Source of the DNA: Branchiostoma floridae
Taxonomy: Eukaryota; Chordata; Leptocardii; Amphioxiformes; Branchiostomatidae
Reading direction: 5' to 3'
DNA: 64,000 bases
Assembly: GCF_000003815.2 (NCBI RefSeq)
Contig: NC_049981.1
Coordinates: 3,424,666-3,488,665 of the forward strand
Shown: one piece after another, positions 12,510-24,163 of the stretch
How the letters are laid out: each line of letters starts with the position of its first letter
Position numbering within the stretch: the first letter of the stretch is position 1
The notes under the pieces: generated by a model
What the model saw: only the letters and a program-made list of their open reading frames with translations
Database searches by the model: none
Told to the model about the DNA's origin: nothing
Made by a program: the position numbers and the translations under genes

Positions 12510-13020
12510 AATAAGCCAAAATTCTGGGAACGTAAGCCAAAATTCTGGTAACGTAAGCCAGACTTTTCGAGAACGTTAGCCAGAATTTTGGAGAACGTTA
12601 GCCAGAATTTTGGGGGGTTAACGTAAGACAGACTTCTGGGAAAGTAAGTCAGAATTTTTGGGAACGTAAGCCAGAATTCTGGGAACGTAAGCCAGAATTA
12701 CTGGGAACGTAAGCCAGAATTACTGGGAACGTAAGCCAGAATTACTGGGAACGTAAGCCAGAATTCTAGAAACGTAAGCCATGTGTTCCGGGGAACGTAA
12801 GTCAGAATTCCTGGTAACGTGATTCCAGAGATTGCGGGTCCGTAATCCATAATACTGGGATCGTGAGCCATAATTACTGGGAATGTAAGGCAGAATTACT
12901 GGGAACGTAATCCAGCATTCTAGAACTCTAAGCCTGAAGTGCGGGATCGTAAGTCAGAATTACAGTGTCCGTAAGCTTGAATTTTGGGGAACGTAAGCCA
13001 GAATTCTAGGGCTATCAGAC
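12510..13020. repeat. 21-22 bp minisatellite (GGGAACGTAAGCCAGAATT)
   Basis: About 22 tandem units of GGGAACGTAAGCCAGAATT plus 2-3 variable bases. It is most regular from 12650 to 12780 and degenerates on both sides. It ends about 150 bp before the assembly gap. Confidence 0.93.
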
Positions 13021-13171
13021 TAGAATCTGGGACGAAATATGTACATGGTATTACAACAACAATATATCTCCCTTTAGTAGATCCTACGTTATAATGTTAT
13101 GCGACATAATGATATTACTTCGTCAGTTGAAGATAATGATCGACTACGTCGTTGTTTCAAAAATAAAATTT

Positions 13172-13271
13172 NNNNNNNNNNNNNNNNNNNNNNNNNNNNN
13201 NNNNNNNNNNNNNNNNNNNNNNNNNNNNNNNNNNNNNNNNNNNNNNNNNNNNNNNNNNNNNNNNNNNNNNN
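13172..13271. other. Assembly gap (100 N)
   Basis: Exactly 100 consecutive N, a conventional placeholder for a gap of unknown size. Exons upstream of the F5/8C domain may be lost here. The flanks share short similar text (ATGTTATGCGACAT before, ATGTTGTGCGATAT after), so a local repeat may have caused the gap. Confidence 0.99.
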
Positions 13272-13750
13272 ACGGCATTGTTTGCGTAATAAATGACATG
13301 ATGTTGTGCGATATTTAAAAGTTAATGTATATAAAACTATAACCTATATAGTGGTCCCATTCGACTTCATGTAAAATGTAAGCGTATGATTTGTCTTTGA
13401 AATGATGTGGAGGTTGGGGCGTTGTTACTTTAAGAGATGAAACCCTATATATTGTTTTTAAGATAAATGGTAATAAAGTCTTCTATTGGTGATTGATGAA
13501 AGAACATATTTAGCGCATGACTGATGTATAAAGTTTTATGCTGTTAGTGATTGAAAAAAATTCTTATAGCTAAGTGATTAAAGAACAGATCTCTTCCAGT
13601 AATGAAAGTTTAAGAATGTTGGCAGTCATGTGTGTGTGTATTGTATAATGTATATTGCAAGAATTTTCCTTACTTGGGGGAGGGGGGGGGGTAATTTTAG
13701 CCGGTAATTTTTTTCATTTTTGACATCAACATTCTTTCTCGTCTTCCCAG

Positions 13751-15878
13751 CCTGTGGTGACCCACTTGGAATGGAATCTGGTGCCATACCTGATGGCAGC
13801 ATCACTGCATCCTCAGACAATGGAGACTATTACGCCCCTTATCGCGCGCGGTTAAACGCAGGATGGGCCTGGATACCCGCGGACAGCTTAGCCGGGCAGT
13901 GGTTGCAGGTAGGCACACATCTTGATAAAACGAAAAATTCGTCTTCTGTACAATACGGCCGTATTGTAAATCTCCGTTATCTAAAGTACGTTTATTACGC
14001 AACTAGGAAATCAAAAGAATTCAAGGTCCGTACAACAGAACCTTGAAAATATTTACCTGTACAAAGTTTCGGTAACTCGGTTTCCTTGCGGTCCCAAATG
14101 TCAGCAAGGAAAATGTGTTTTAATTAGATTCCAATCCGTACTACAGTATTGATTGAAATATATTGTCTTTTGCCATTATTTAGTGTTTGTGGTAATTTTA
14201 GACCCCGAAAAATATTTTGGGCCCGGCGCCCGTGCGCCTGGTATTACAACCAAATGACCTGAAATTGGACATATGCCCGCAGGACCCAGTCAACACTTTT
14301 TTGCATACATCTCTTCAAAAATTATGCATTTGGGGATTTGGGGCCATTTTGATAATAAATGTATATTTTGTCGTTAAAACCTGAAAATTGGTACGAACGA
14401 GTGTAGGGCATGTGCCCACAATACTTAAGTTTCTCTCAATGCGTTCATTGCTTAAAAATTGCTCTTGCATTGGGGAATGTTTGGCCAATTTAAACAAAAA
14501 AATGTTACGTTTTGGCTCAAAACCAAATGACCGGAAATTTGGTATGATGGCGTGCACCGGATGTAGTGTGCATCACTTGAAATTGTTGAATTGGGGGATT
14601 TTTTTGTTGACATTTTTACCAAAAATATACATTTTGTGTTCCTGTGTCACGAAGAAGCCAAATGATCTGGAATTCGGTACAGGTGTAGCTTTAGCACTTG
14701 AAAGGTAAAATGGGTCACATAGACCAGTCCATTTTTTATTGTCGTATTGGGGGTGGGGTGTTGCTTTTCTATTTCTTATTTTTCTTTTATTTGCCTTTCA
14801 GGTGGATTTAGGGGAAATAAAGCGCGTCACGGGTACCATCATTCAGGGTCGGCCTTCTAGCTTATGGGTGACGTCATACAGACTCCAGTACAGTACAGAT
14901 CGGATCAGTTGGCTGACATATACTAGCAGCGACGGCTCAGACATGGTATTAAAATAATATAGATGTTCGTTTTAATTTTAAATGTCAAGATCTAACATAA
15001 CACCACGAAGTGATGTAAATAATTATGCCTTTTAGACATTAAATTAAGCAGAGTAGTGCGGCATTATCTATCACGTTAAATATCTAGGGCTAAAGTTATA
15101 TTTTGAGAAGACTAGTATCATAAAAAATCATCCATTTACAGGTTTTTCCAGGCAACGTAGACGCTAGCACCCCGGTCACGAATTTACTGGACAACCCTGT
15201 TGATGCCCGTTATGTGCGTTTCGTGGTCCAGTCCTGGAATAGTCAAGTCGCAATGAGGGTGGAGATTGTGGGCTGTAACACAAGTAAGTATCCACTTACA
15301 TATTCTTAACATTATAGACTGAAAGTGGTGACCTGTTTTTATCCATAATCAATGTTAATTTTGAACATTTAAAAATACACATTTCTTCACGTAAGGATTG
15401 GAATAGAACGACACGTAGCTGTATTGTCTTTTATGAAACATCATCAGGGACATTTGCTTATTCTACCCAAATCATTGTGATAATTCATCAAGCCACTTTA
15501 ATAAAGCCCATAGACATGTAGTTAGATACGCAGGTATATAAAAGACAAAAAAACTATTATCAATATAACTAGCCTTTTGACTGTAAAAATAATGTGTAAG
15601 GGTACTATAAATGCACTTGGCCAATACAGGAAAGGTTCGATCTAAGTTTTGTATACCGTCGATGTCATTGGTTCCATCTATTTAAACCCTCAGCTGCAGC
15701 CCCCCTCCCGGCCTGTCCACTTCTACTTGGGATGGAGTCTGGTGATATACCTGATGACAGCATCACTGCATCCTCCTTCAATCCTGGTGGTTCGGAGCCT
15801 TATTATGGGCGGCTAAACCTAGTTGCTGGTCGAACCGCCTGGCTGGCAGGGTACAGCGCAGTAGGACAGTGGTTGCAG
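13751..15878 (+). CDS. F5/8-type-C (discoidin) domain protein, partial
   Basis: Four exons, 13751..13908, 14802..14945, 15142..15283 and 15694..15878, all with consensus splice sites and compatible phases (entry needs one base from an upstream exon; later joins are phase 0, 0, 1). The first three make one full F5/8C domain: CGDPLGMESGAIPDGSITAS, then GQWLQ|VDLGEIKRVTG, SYRLQYSTD, FPGNVD, NLLDNPVDARYVRF and VEIVGCN. Exon 4 starts a second domain (LLLGMESGDIPDDSITASS ... VGQWLQ) that ends at a phase-0 donor. Its expected VDLG continuation was not found before the large inverted duplication at 16295, nor in the 3 kb after it. F5/8C domains bind lipids, glycans or proteins outside the cell, and tandem arrays are typical of secreted or membrane proteins. 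The start and end of the gene are not visible, so it may be truncated. Specific identity is unknown. Confidence 0.88.
13909..14801. other. Intron with diverged internal repeats
   Basis: Between F5/8C exons. It holds several loosely repeated segments of the form AACCAAATGACCTGAAATT-GG-A (about 14248, 14379, 14520 and 14659), suggesting a decayed tandem repeat of about 130-140 bp. Confidence 0.5.
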
Positions 15879-16294
15879 GTAGACATACACATTAATTAAA
15901 TAAAAATGGCGTTCTCTACATTACCTACTCACAAAAGTGACTATTTCCTGTCGATAAACGTCGATAACACAAGGACCTAGTGGAGCTAGTGGAACTCAAG
16001 TTCTTCCGTGACCGAGGTTTCGCAAGACAAAAAAGGGACGAAAGCTTTTCGGGGGCTGGGTTAACGTTTGAGTTTCCATTTCTCATTATCTGTTACGAAA
16101 TGACATTAAATACTAACATTGATAAAAAAAACAAAATGATATAAAGTGTTTTCGGTGGAACCAAGCCTTGCTTCCGAAAATTTCCACACGCGTTGTTCAA
16201 ATGTAAGCCGATTCTGTGACTTAGATTGACCATCATGGTGTTGTGTAAGCAAAGTTGCAATACCGAGCGCCGTGGATGATTAAAACACTGCAGT
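15879..16294. other. Start of intron after F5/8C exon 4
   Basis: Non-coding. No acceptor followed by a VDLG-like F5/8C continuation was seen. The stretch ends where the left arm of the inverted duplication begins. Confidence 0.5.
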
Positions 16295-16519
16295 TAACAG
16301 AATCCAAAATAATAAAGGAAAATCCACTTTATTCCTTTTTTTTCGACGTGATAATCAGAAAACGAAGTCTGAATTTCTTTGAAAATCAAGTCATTTTGGA
16401 TTGGAATGCAATATTTGAAGAGACTCAAGTCCCAGGAATATTGACTTGTGGGGGCGATTGCCCCGTACAAAGTCTGAATTGTCCAGTCATCTCGTCTTGA
16501 TTTCATCAGAGTGAAGAAG

Positions 16520-16870
16520 ACTTGGGGGGCGATCGCCCTGTCAGGACTTGGGGCGATCGCCCTGTCAGGGCTTGGGGGGCGATCGCCCTGTAGCTTTCAG
16601 GACTTGGTGGCAATCGCCCTGCCAGTACTTCGGGGCGATCGCCCTGTCAGTGCTTGGGGCGATCGCCCTGTGATCAGTACTTGGGGGGCGATTGCCCTGT
16701 CAGTGCTTGGGGGCGATCGCCCTGCCAGGGCTTGGGGGCTATCGCCCTGTCAGGATTTGGGGGCGATCGCCCTGTCAGGATTTGGGGGCGATCGCCCTGT
16801 CAGTCCTTGCAGTACCTGGGGGCGATCGCCCTGACAGGACAATCGCCCGTGGTGGGCCAGTATGGGGCGA
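16520..16870 (+). repeat. Tandem array of GGGCGATCGCCC (left arm)
   Basis: About 13 units of roughly 25-27 bases, each built on the self-complementary core GGGCGATCGCCC followed by CTGTCAG and a short TTGG spacer. The mirrored copy is at 29682-30032. The apparent GAIALSG and RSPC peptide repeats are by-products. Confidence 0.95.
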
Positions 16871-17218
16871 CTGCCCCTACTAGGGAAAATACAAGTACAT
16901 GACAAGTAGATTTTGCACAAATATTTTGTCAACCGGTTGAATGGATCACAAAAGAACTACTCAATTGAATAAGACGTTACAGCGTAGTCATCAATCATAC
17001 CTGTTTATGACACTTAGCTCCTTTAATTATAATGATCAATTTTGAACTACATCGATATCTTTCACAAGGTAGGCGTATTCCTTTCATACATACATGACAA
17101 GGTGTGTTGAAAAGCAGACAATACATATCTTACTCTTCTTGGCAATATCAAAGGATGGTAATTTTCGTAGACGCTATCAGTAAATACGTGGTGCATTTAT
17201 AAGCTGTGACTATTAAAA

Positions 17219-17383
17219 GTGGCTGGAAAGAGAAATAGGCCAAATAGACAGATATTATGCCGGAGGAGTTAGTCCGCTAAAGGTTTACAGTTTGCCGACC
17301 TGAGCAAAATGTACTCCTATAACAGACAAACCCCTCTTGCATGTTATCCGTCTATTTGGCCGATTTCTTAACTTTCCAGCCAC
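17219..17383. mobile_element. GTGGCTGGAAAG foldback MITE (left arm)
   Basis: A 165-bp hairpin element: GTGGCTGGAAAG ... CTTTCCAGCCAC, with long inner arms containing CCAAATAGACAGAT / ATCCGTCTATTTGG. The mirrored copy is at 29169-29333, so this insertion predates the inverted duplication or was homogenised with it. Confidence 0.88.
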
Positions 17384-18902
17384 CCCAGGAGTAAAGGATG
17401 ATAAAAGGAAACGTTAAAACAGTTTGTGTTCGTCTAACACATGAAACTAATGATTATACTCAAAACTGCGTTCTACATAAAAGTAATGGACCGTTTCTAT
17501 ATTTCGTTAGCTGAATCACACTTGTATTTTTAAGTCGGGGCGAGGGCCGCCAAAGGTGTCATTACCTGTTCCCTCGCCCCTTACACTTCTGTGTTGAATC
17601 TTAATAAACAAATAAACTTATAAGTTTGATGGTTCATTCGATCAGTGATTAATCCTGGTTGCAGCCAGTGCCTTGTGAATCAACTTGTTATGTTCAAATT
17701 CCATGCCCTTCGGTACGCTCTCAATTCTGGCTACATCTTGCAGCTGCTTCTTCCATCAGCGCGAGCGAAACTAGACCATACTTGCTCACTACGTATACCT
17801 CTCCTAGGCCTTTCCATCCGTGGTATTCTCTGAGCAGCAACCTGTAGCCAATGAATAAATGAATGGATGAAGAATGACACTGCATCCCACACAAAAAATA
17901 AATAGAAAGCCTAACGTAAGGCACAGACACGTGTATGCATACATTGCATATGATAGTATGACATAAATACATACATAATATACATACAACAGTGGACTAC
18001 TTATATGCCAGAAGGGCTCAAATTCACAGATTGACAGCTGAGGAAAGCAGTCACAAAAGCATATCCGACAAACGGAATTAAGATATAGAGCAGGCAGGAG
18101 ACATGTTCCTTAGAAACATTGGATCAAAACAGTCAAAAGAAACTGTCATTTCTCTTAATCCGGTCAGAAAGTAGAATAAGGATTTGATACATAGATGCAG
18201 GAGTAAGTGATTTCATTTTTTCTCTGATGTACAGACGGTAAATATTTGTTTAGCTACCCTATTTTCTTGACAATCTCTTGAGTAAACTGACATGTCTTAG
18301 ACAACTAAGTGTTACCCGTAAACTGCAGGTTCAGAAAGATTGGAATCTGTTTTTACGGATATTAATTTATTATTCAATAAATGAAGGGATCAACAAAAGT
18401 AATGGCTTGATTTTGTTTGAAGCAACGCACATTTCACGCTGTAACAATGTAATAAAGACAATTCAAAACCTTGCATTGCTAGGCAAAGCCATATGCATGA
18501 AAAAATATATTGTGCCTTTGCACACTGTCAAACTATTACTACTATATAATACTAGCAAAGGAACAGCACGATCGCAGGAAACATTGAAATAAAGAAACAA
18601 TGGATATGAATAGGTAAGAGGCTATGACAGTACATGGAATAGAGAATGGTCAAAGTCGCCTTCTATCTAGTCTATGCATAATTTTATTAACTGTGGTCTT
18701 GGTAAAGATCTTACCTCATTCCTCCCATTAGACAGCTTTCCAGACGACTTTCGCTGACTCTAAGGGATCAGAAGATGTCTCATAACGGACCTGAATAAGA
18801 TTGTGGTGAGAACATGGATACAGTAAGTCCATAAAATCCGTGGCGCTTCTAACAATGTGTTTTCATAACAAGTCGCCATTTCTGTTAACTCCTAAGGTCC
18901 CA

Positions 18903-19274
18903 TTACATCAGAAAAGAAAGAAGCGGTCTGAAACAGCCCTCCAATTGCTGATCAAACGACCTGCATGCAGAAAGTGCAAATGTTGACCGTTGACCACCGA
19001 GTGACCAATAGTAGGAAAGGAATAGTAATTGAACAGGACCTCTCAACATCAGCTCACCATAGCTCTCTTGGCACGTTAAGCTAAATAAGCCATTCTTTTT
19101 GAAAAAAAAAGTTAGGTTTGCCTTATTGGAATAATTTGTAGCAGATTGCGTAACATAGCTCAAATCCTTGCTCCTATAGTATGTAATGAAGGTAATGGCA
19201 ACAATCTCGTCAAATAGATAAAAGCTCAACACACAAATGAATAAAAAATATGTCATTGTTTTGGTTCTATCCAC
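18903..19274 (-). pseudogene. 123-codon frame of unknown nature (left arm)
   Basis: An ATG-initiated frame with hydrophobic N-terminus (YFLFICVLSFYLF). It is matched by 27277-27648 on the other arm with only two residue differences in 123. No family recognised and no splice or promoter evidence. Conservation between arms is expected from the duplication and is not proof of selection. Confidence 0.2.
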
Positions 19275-20102
19275 TACACCTTAATGTACCCATATTCCCA
19301 AATGATCGGAAAACGTTGAAAACACTATAAGGCACATTAGGCGACAAAAGAACTATTTTGAATCCAAAATTAAAATCCATTCGACCTAACACTGCGATAG
19401 AGCTGTGTTGCAATTAAAAATCAGTGACCGTAGGTAACATACTCTCCGACGTAATTATGATTTATGTCGGTTGTGTTGTTTTCTGGTGTGTGACATTATG
19501 TTTTATATGAAATATAGGTACGAACATTAATTATATAGACCGATTACAATACTCAGTCGACGGTCACAGAGTAAAAATGACAGCTTGTTCCGCCAACACC
19601 ACCGCTGGACTCCGAACTCCACATGACTCCACATGACGGACGCATTGGTCCCAGCGGGGGTGGTGCCACGCGGGTTGCTAAGTACGGGCGGGCACACGAC
19701 TTCCAAACACATGTATCTGGAATTGGACATTAAGGTTTCTTAGATAGCCTCCATAGGAGACTCTCTGGGTCGTTTTTTTCTCGTCTTTTTCACCTTTTAG
19801 GCTCAAAAAAGTGACTTTTGCTGGACGTTAGCTAGCTAACATTTCTTTGAACCAGGTCGCTTGTGTATAGCGACTCACAAATTGAAAACGGTCAGCAAAA
19901 GTATTTTATGAAACGAGAAGAAAAAGATAGCAGGCTAGATTTCGCGGGTATTCTCTTTGCAATTCACGAGAAATACATCGGTCTACTGCATACAAAACTC
20001 ACATAGAGTTATACCAACACCATGTGAAGGTCCGTTAGGCCCAGAACGGAATCGATCATGGCCAAGTAGGGGAACCGTACGCGTGGGAAAGCTTAACTTC
20101 TT

Positions 20103-20306
20103 TTATCCAAGCAGAGGTTAGGTTCCGGATCCTTTTTTTTTTACGTTTCTATGGCTTAGGCATTTTCCCGGGCTTTCCATTATGTACTGTTCCTTTCTTT
20201 ATGCCTCGCGGCCTAGGCCGGGAGACATCAGAAAGCCCGATGAAAATGACTAAACAAACGTCAAAAAGCAGCCGGAGTCTTATCTGTCTAACCTCTGCTT
20301 GGAGAG
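20103..20306. mobile_element. Foldback element H1, CCAAGCAGAGGTTAG ends (left arm)
   Basis: Ends TCCAAGCAGAGGTTAG and CTAACCTCTGCTTGGA. The interior is an imperfect hairpin centred near GGCCTAGGCC. The mirrored copy is at 25958-26157. Confidence 0.85.
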
Positions 20307-20350
20307 GAGACTTGTTTATACTAGGCGATAGCTAAATCTTTCAATTTCTT

Positions 20351-20512
20351 TAATCTCCAAGCAGATCCTACGGTGCCATAAGATAGTATCAAAGCTGGCC
20401 AAGGAGTATAGCCGGTCAAAGGGAGTCAAACGGGCACCGGAAACCGAATGGATGCAGATCCTACGGTGGGTTTGATACTATATTACGCCACCGTGGATCT
20501 GCTTGGAGATTA
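20351..20512. mobile_element. Foldback element H2 with 9-bp TSD (left arm)
   Basis: Ends TAATCTCCAAGCAGATC / GATCTGCTTGGAGATTA, flanked by the direct 9-base duplication CAATTTCTT (20342-20350 and 20513-20521). Inner arms TAGTATCAAA / TTTGATACTA. The 9-bp duplication points to Mutator-like insertion. The mirrored copy is at 25752-25913. Confidence 0.9.
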
Positions 20513-21099
20513 CAATTTCTTGGCAGGCGAGAAGATGACTCAGCCAGGCATCCTAGCCACGTGACCCGTGACTGGTACATACAGTACCAACGGGACGTCC
20601 CTCGAGCCCTGTGCTAAACCTGGTCGTATCGACACCAGACCAGGATTGAAAATTCAAGTAAATTGCCATGTGCTTGAATCGTGATTTATTTCAGGATCTT
20701 TCAGAACGACGTAGCTTAAACGAAAACTATATCGTTAATGAAGAGTCGCCTTAACCAACTATTGTGCTAGATCTATTACTAGATTTTATCTGTGGTACCA
20801 AAACACTTCCAGATGCCCGCGTATATAATATTTTATAGAGGTATCTGAAGTTAGATTACGTAATTTACAAGTCAAGATTCCACAAGCAAATGGAATCATA
20901 CCCCGCACTCTACAACTACAAAGTACAAGAAAACCCACAATGACCAACAGCGACAATCAACTGATGAGAGACCGTCTATAAAACAAGAAGCTCCTACATG
21001 CCTTGTAAGATCTTGTAGAGATCTACGGCTACTCAAATCGACAAGCCCCCCTCCCGCCTAACAATAACAGTATCGTCTCCCCAAAGAACAGGTCCCCAA

Positions 21100-21506
21100 G
21101 TGTTATACTTCGAGTGGTACACTTCGAGTGGTACACTGTATCATTTCAGAATGAAGTTCTACATACCAAAGAACATTGGGGAGCTATCCAGTCGGAAAGG
21201 CAGGTGTGTACCGCGGTCTGTTGTCATTTTCCGTAAACGAGGCGCCCGCTCTTCCACGTTGATCGATCATTTCACCATATTTGTTACAGCCACGTGAAAG
21301 TCTGTCCGTTCAAGGGCCATCCTTTGTCCGCGTTGCCAGGATGTAACTCACGAAGAGACTGCAGAATGTCACGAAATAAGTTTAACTCGAATCAACATAA
21401 CTGTTTTGACTGTGAGAAAGGTAGTGGACCCCACACAGGACAATCTTTATATCTGGACTGTTCCACTATCCCCCAGTTCGACACCCCGTCGATGACCCCG
21501 TTATGA
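21100..21506 (+). pseudogene. Cysteine-rich reading-frame fragment (left arm)
   Basis: Two adjoining frames, 21100-21297 and 21294-21506. The second has regularly spaced cysteines (C-x12-C-x5-C-x13-C-x2-C-x15-C) in a stretch containing LSALPGCNSRRDC and HNCFDCEKG. The mirrored copy spans about 24780-25174 with a few residue changes. No known domain could be assigned. It may be a captured or decayed exon of a secreted protein. Confidence 0.25.
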
Positions 21507-21530
21507 CCCTGGCCTGACTTACAAGACTTT

Positions 21531-21623
21531 ATTCTTCAAGCAGATGTTGGGTAGAAGTGGTGGTCGGGATTTCGCAGGCTGCGGCTTCTACTATACTCCG
21601 ACCCAATCCCCGCTTGGAGATTA
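21531..21623. mobile_element. Foldback element H3 (left arm)
   Basis: A 93-bp element with ends TATTCTTCAAGCAG and CGCTTGGAGATTA, related to H2 by its terminal sequence but with a different interior. The mirrored copy is at 24644-24735. Confidence 0.7.
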
Positions 21624-22550
21624 TTTGTGAAGCGTTTCCGACTAGTTTCTGTAGGTTTCTGTTTGCCCAGCATGTCTTTTTCCGAAGTACCGACGGATAT
21701 TAAAAACAGTTTTAACTCTACTCTACGCTTCACATATAAAGTGAATTGGAGAAGGTGCTTTAATAGTTAGAGGCATAAACAGATTGAAATGTCGGAGGAG
21801 GATATAGCTATAGAAACTCTTTTTTCTTCGCGAACGAAGACCATTCTCTAGGGGGTTATTTCGAAACGTTACCATCTGAACTGTACCTATTATTCGTGGT
21901 GGGTTTAACCCGTAGCGGTTAGAACTAAAAAAAAAAAAAAACTTAAGTCCCTGAAATGTCTAGCGACTGTTTATTTCTTTCACTTCCGTCACTTATTGGG
22001 TTTGTATCGGTCGTAGAAAGAATCCTATTATTAGTATTAATCGGAGGTAAGACTGTTACCCATTGTGACCTTCTTCTCTCACATACCCCAATTTCCGTCA
22101 GCCGGTCTTATCAACGCGGTGTTTTTTGGCTCGCGTAACATATTTGACTATTTGATCTTTTAAAAGATAGAAAGAAAGGCAGTCCTGACGACAACATTTT
22201 AACGTTTCTACCATAATTTGCATATGGAATCATCGCTATTCTTTTAAACGGTAGAAACTCAACCACTGGACATCGCTTTATATTATCAATGAGGTTTATC
22301 ATCGTCCGGCTTCGGACTACGAAATTCCAATCTGTTTCGGGTTTTCCTGAAATCCATCAGTGGCAATCCCGGGTATGTTCTCGGCTCTTCACGTACTGGC
22401 CTGACCAGCGCACCGGCGCCGTTATCTATGTTAATGATCTATTTATCCAAACAAGCTTCGGGGTCAACGGGGACTGAGGCCAGGCTTGGAAATTTTCGTG
22501 TGGGGCGTTATTTTCGAAACAAAAGGTTGTATGAAGATTGATAAGACTGA

Positions 22551-22703
22551 TAGCCTCTACCAGGCTCCGTCGATCTGTGGTCTTATTGTAGAAATTGGAC
22601 AAATAGAGTCAATAGTACGCTAGGGGTGTCGGCCGGCCAGTACAAACATTATCCTCACTCCCTTGGCGTCTTGTGTCGAGCTCCACGGAGCCTGTAGAGG
22701 TTA
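22551..22703. mobile_element. Relative of the TAGCCTCTACCAGG foldback MITE
   Basis: Starts TAGCCTCTACCAGGCTCCGT, shares AATTGGACAAATAGAGTC and TACGCTAGGGG with the element at 4172-4393, and ends GGAGCCTGTAGAGGTTA. The right half is shortened and diverged, and no clear target duplication remains. Confidence 0.75.
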
Positions 22704-23027
22704 GAATGTTGTGATTTTTAATCTCATGTCCGTTTTATGTCCACACTCCAGATGCCATGGACATAAAATAAACGATAAAGATGTAACAGGGTGCCCCTGT
22801 ACTGTAATGTAATTTATCTGAATTCCGTGTACCGTTGAGATATATCAAAACTTTAGTGTAGAAAAGTATTGGTCACACTTTCCTGATCTCTTCTGAGAAG
22901 GAGGGGTCAGGAGTATGCGTCCGGATGACAGCCGTGAGTAATGACCCTTGAAGAGAACTAATGACTTTTACCCAAGGGGGTATGCTGAATCCCTCTACAA
23001 TTTGGGGCTGTCCTGTAGATCTAATAC

Positions 23028-23123
23028 TCTCCAAGCAGAGGTCGAAACGCGCAGATATTGTAGTAGTCGAAAAAATTACACCGGCGCCTTACAAGAGCAC
23101 CGGTGTAATTTTTTCGATTAGAG
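23028..23123. mobile_element. Foldback element H4 with target duplication
   Basis: Starts TCTCCAAGCAGAGGTCG. Inner arms AAAAAATTACACCGG / CCGGTGTAATTTTTTC form a hairpin. It is flanked by the direct repeat TAGATCTAATAC (23016-23027 and 23124-23135). The right terminal CTTGGAGA is missing, so one end is truncated. Confidence 0.75.
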
Positions 23124-23285
23124 TAGATCTAATACCTTAGAAAATGAGGAAATGAGTCAGGATTACAAGATAGTGAGACCGTGTTTAATGTACCGTGTTC
23201 TGAGAAATATATGCGTAGGCGATTAGACCATATGTAGAAAAGGATTAGAGATTTAGGAAACATGTGTGTGGAAAACTAGAGAGAG

Positions 23286-23427
23286 CACTCTCCAAGCAGA
23301 GGTTGAGTCGCGTAGATATAGTTGTAGTCGGAAAAATTACACCGGCGCTTCTCTGACGTAAGATTAGCGTCGTTGTAATTTTTCCGACTACTACTATATC
23401 TACGCGACTCGACCTCTGCTTGGAGAG
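23286..23427. mobile_element. Foldback element H5 (near-perfect 53-bp arms)
   Basis: CTCTCCAAGCAGAGG ... CCTCTGCTTGGAGAG with arms of about 53 bases almost perfectly complementary, around a short loop near ACCGGCGCTTCTCTGACG. It shares inner text (GTAGTCGGAAAAATTACACC) with H4 but not with H1-H3. Confidence 0.9.
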
Positions 23428-24163
23428 TATAGAGTATAGTGGGTGGAAGATTTAGAAGCTTAGCCTGCACAGCCCATGAAAACAGTCTGGCTTCCATGCA
23501 GTATTAGCCACATCGAAAAAAAAGCAGCCAGTGAATGAAGGAAATTTGATATACCCCTGGGAAAATAATAGTTCCTCTGTTGGGACAGCATGCTACATTC
23601 CGGACTGTAGAAAGACTGGCCAAAAAATTCCTTCCTTACTATAAAAGCTCTCTAAGTCGGCTTCGGCTTTTTTTTTACATTTCAATGTGTTGTCCACCAA
23701 AGGGAAAGCCCGGGGCCGAAAACAAGCCTGAGTCGAACCTCTGTGTGGGGGGTAATGTGGTAGGCATAAAGAAAACAGACCCGAAACCTACATGTTGAAG
23801 AGTATGGCTAATGGGCATAGAGAAAATATGACAAAGTAGAGGGCCCGAGAAAACCGGCATGAGTCAAACATGGAGACTATGTTACGCAAGCGAAAAACCA
23901 TCGCGTTGATGAGACCGGCTGACGGAAATTGAGGTATGTGAGAGAAGAAGGTCACAATGGGTAACAGTCTTACCTCTGATTAATACTAATAATAGGATTC
24001 TTTCTACGACCGACACAAACCCAATAAGTGACGGAAGTGAAAGAAATACAGCAGTCGCTAGACATTTCAGGGACTTAAGTTTTTTTTTTTTTTTAGTTCT
24101 AACCGCTACGGGTTAAACCCACCACGAATAATAGGTACAGTTCAGATGGTAACTTTTCGAAAT

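Larger units (their letters stand above)
16295..22141 (+). repeat. Left arm of ~14 kb inverted duplication
   Basis: Sequence from TAACAGAATCCAAAATAATA inward to about GCTCGCGTAACATA is the reverse complement of 23878-30257, with scattered substitutions and two larger length differences. Coordinates obey left + right = about 46552 in the outer two thirds and about 46270 further in. The offset comes from a LINE fragment present only in the right arm. Arms share the GCGATCGC array, the GTGGCTGG element, foldback elements and decayed frames at matching positions. No target-site duplication is visible: CACTGCAGT lies outside the left end and TAAGAATTA outside the right. Confidence 0.95.
22142..23877. 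other. Unpaired spacer of the inverted duplication
   Basis: About 1.7 kb that does not pair with itself across the centre, although it contains three separate foldback elements (22551-22703, 23028-23123, 23286-23427). No gene recognised. Confidence 0.8.

Noticed and set aside
16511-16902. Frames with repeated GAIALSG / RSPC peptides (mirrored at 29669-30041)
   Set aside because: Translation of the GGGCGATCGCCC tandem array, with no independent support.
23028-23427. Rho-independent-like terminator hairpins
   Set aside because: They are transposon foldbacks in a eukaryotic genome, not bacterial terminators.
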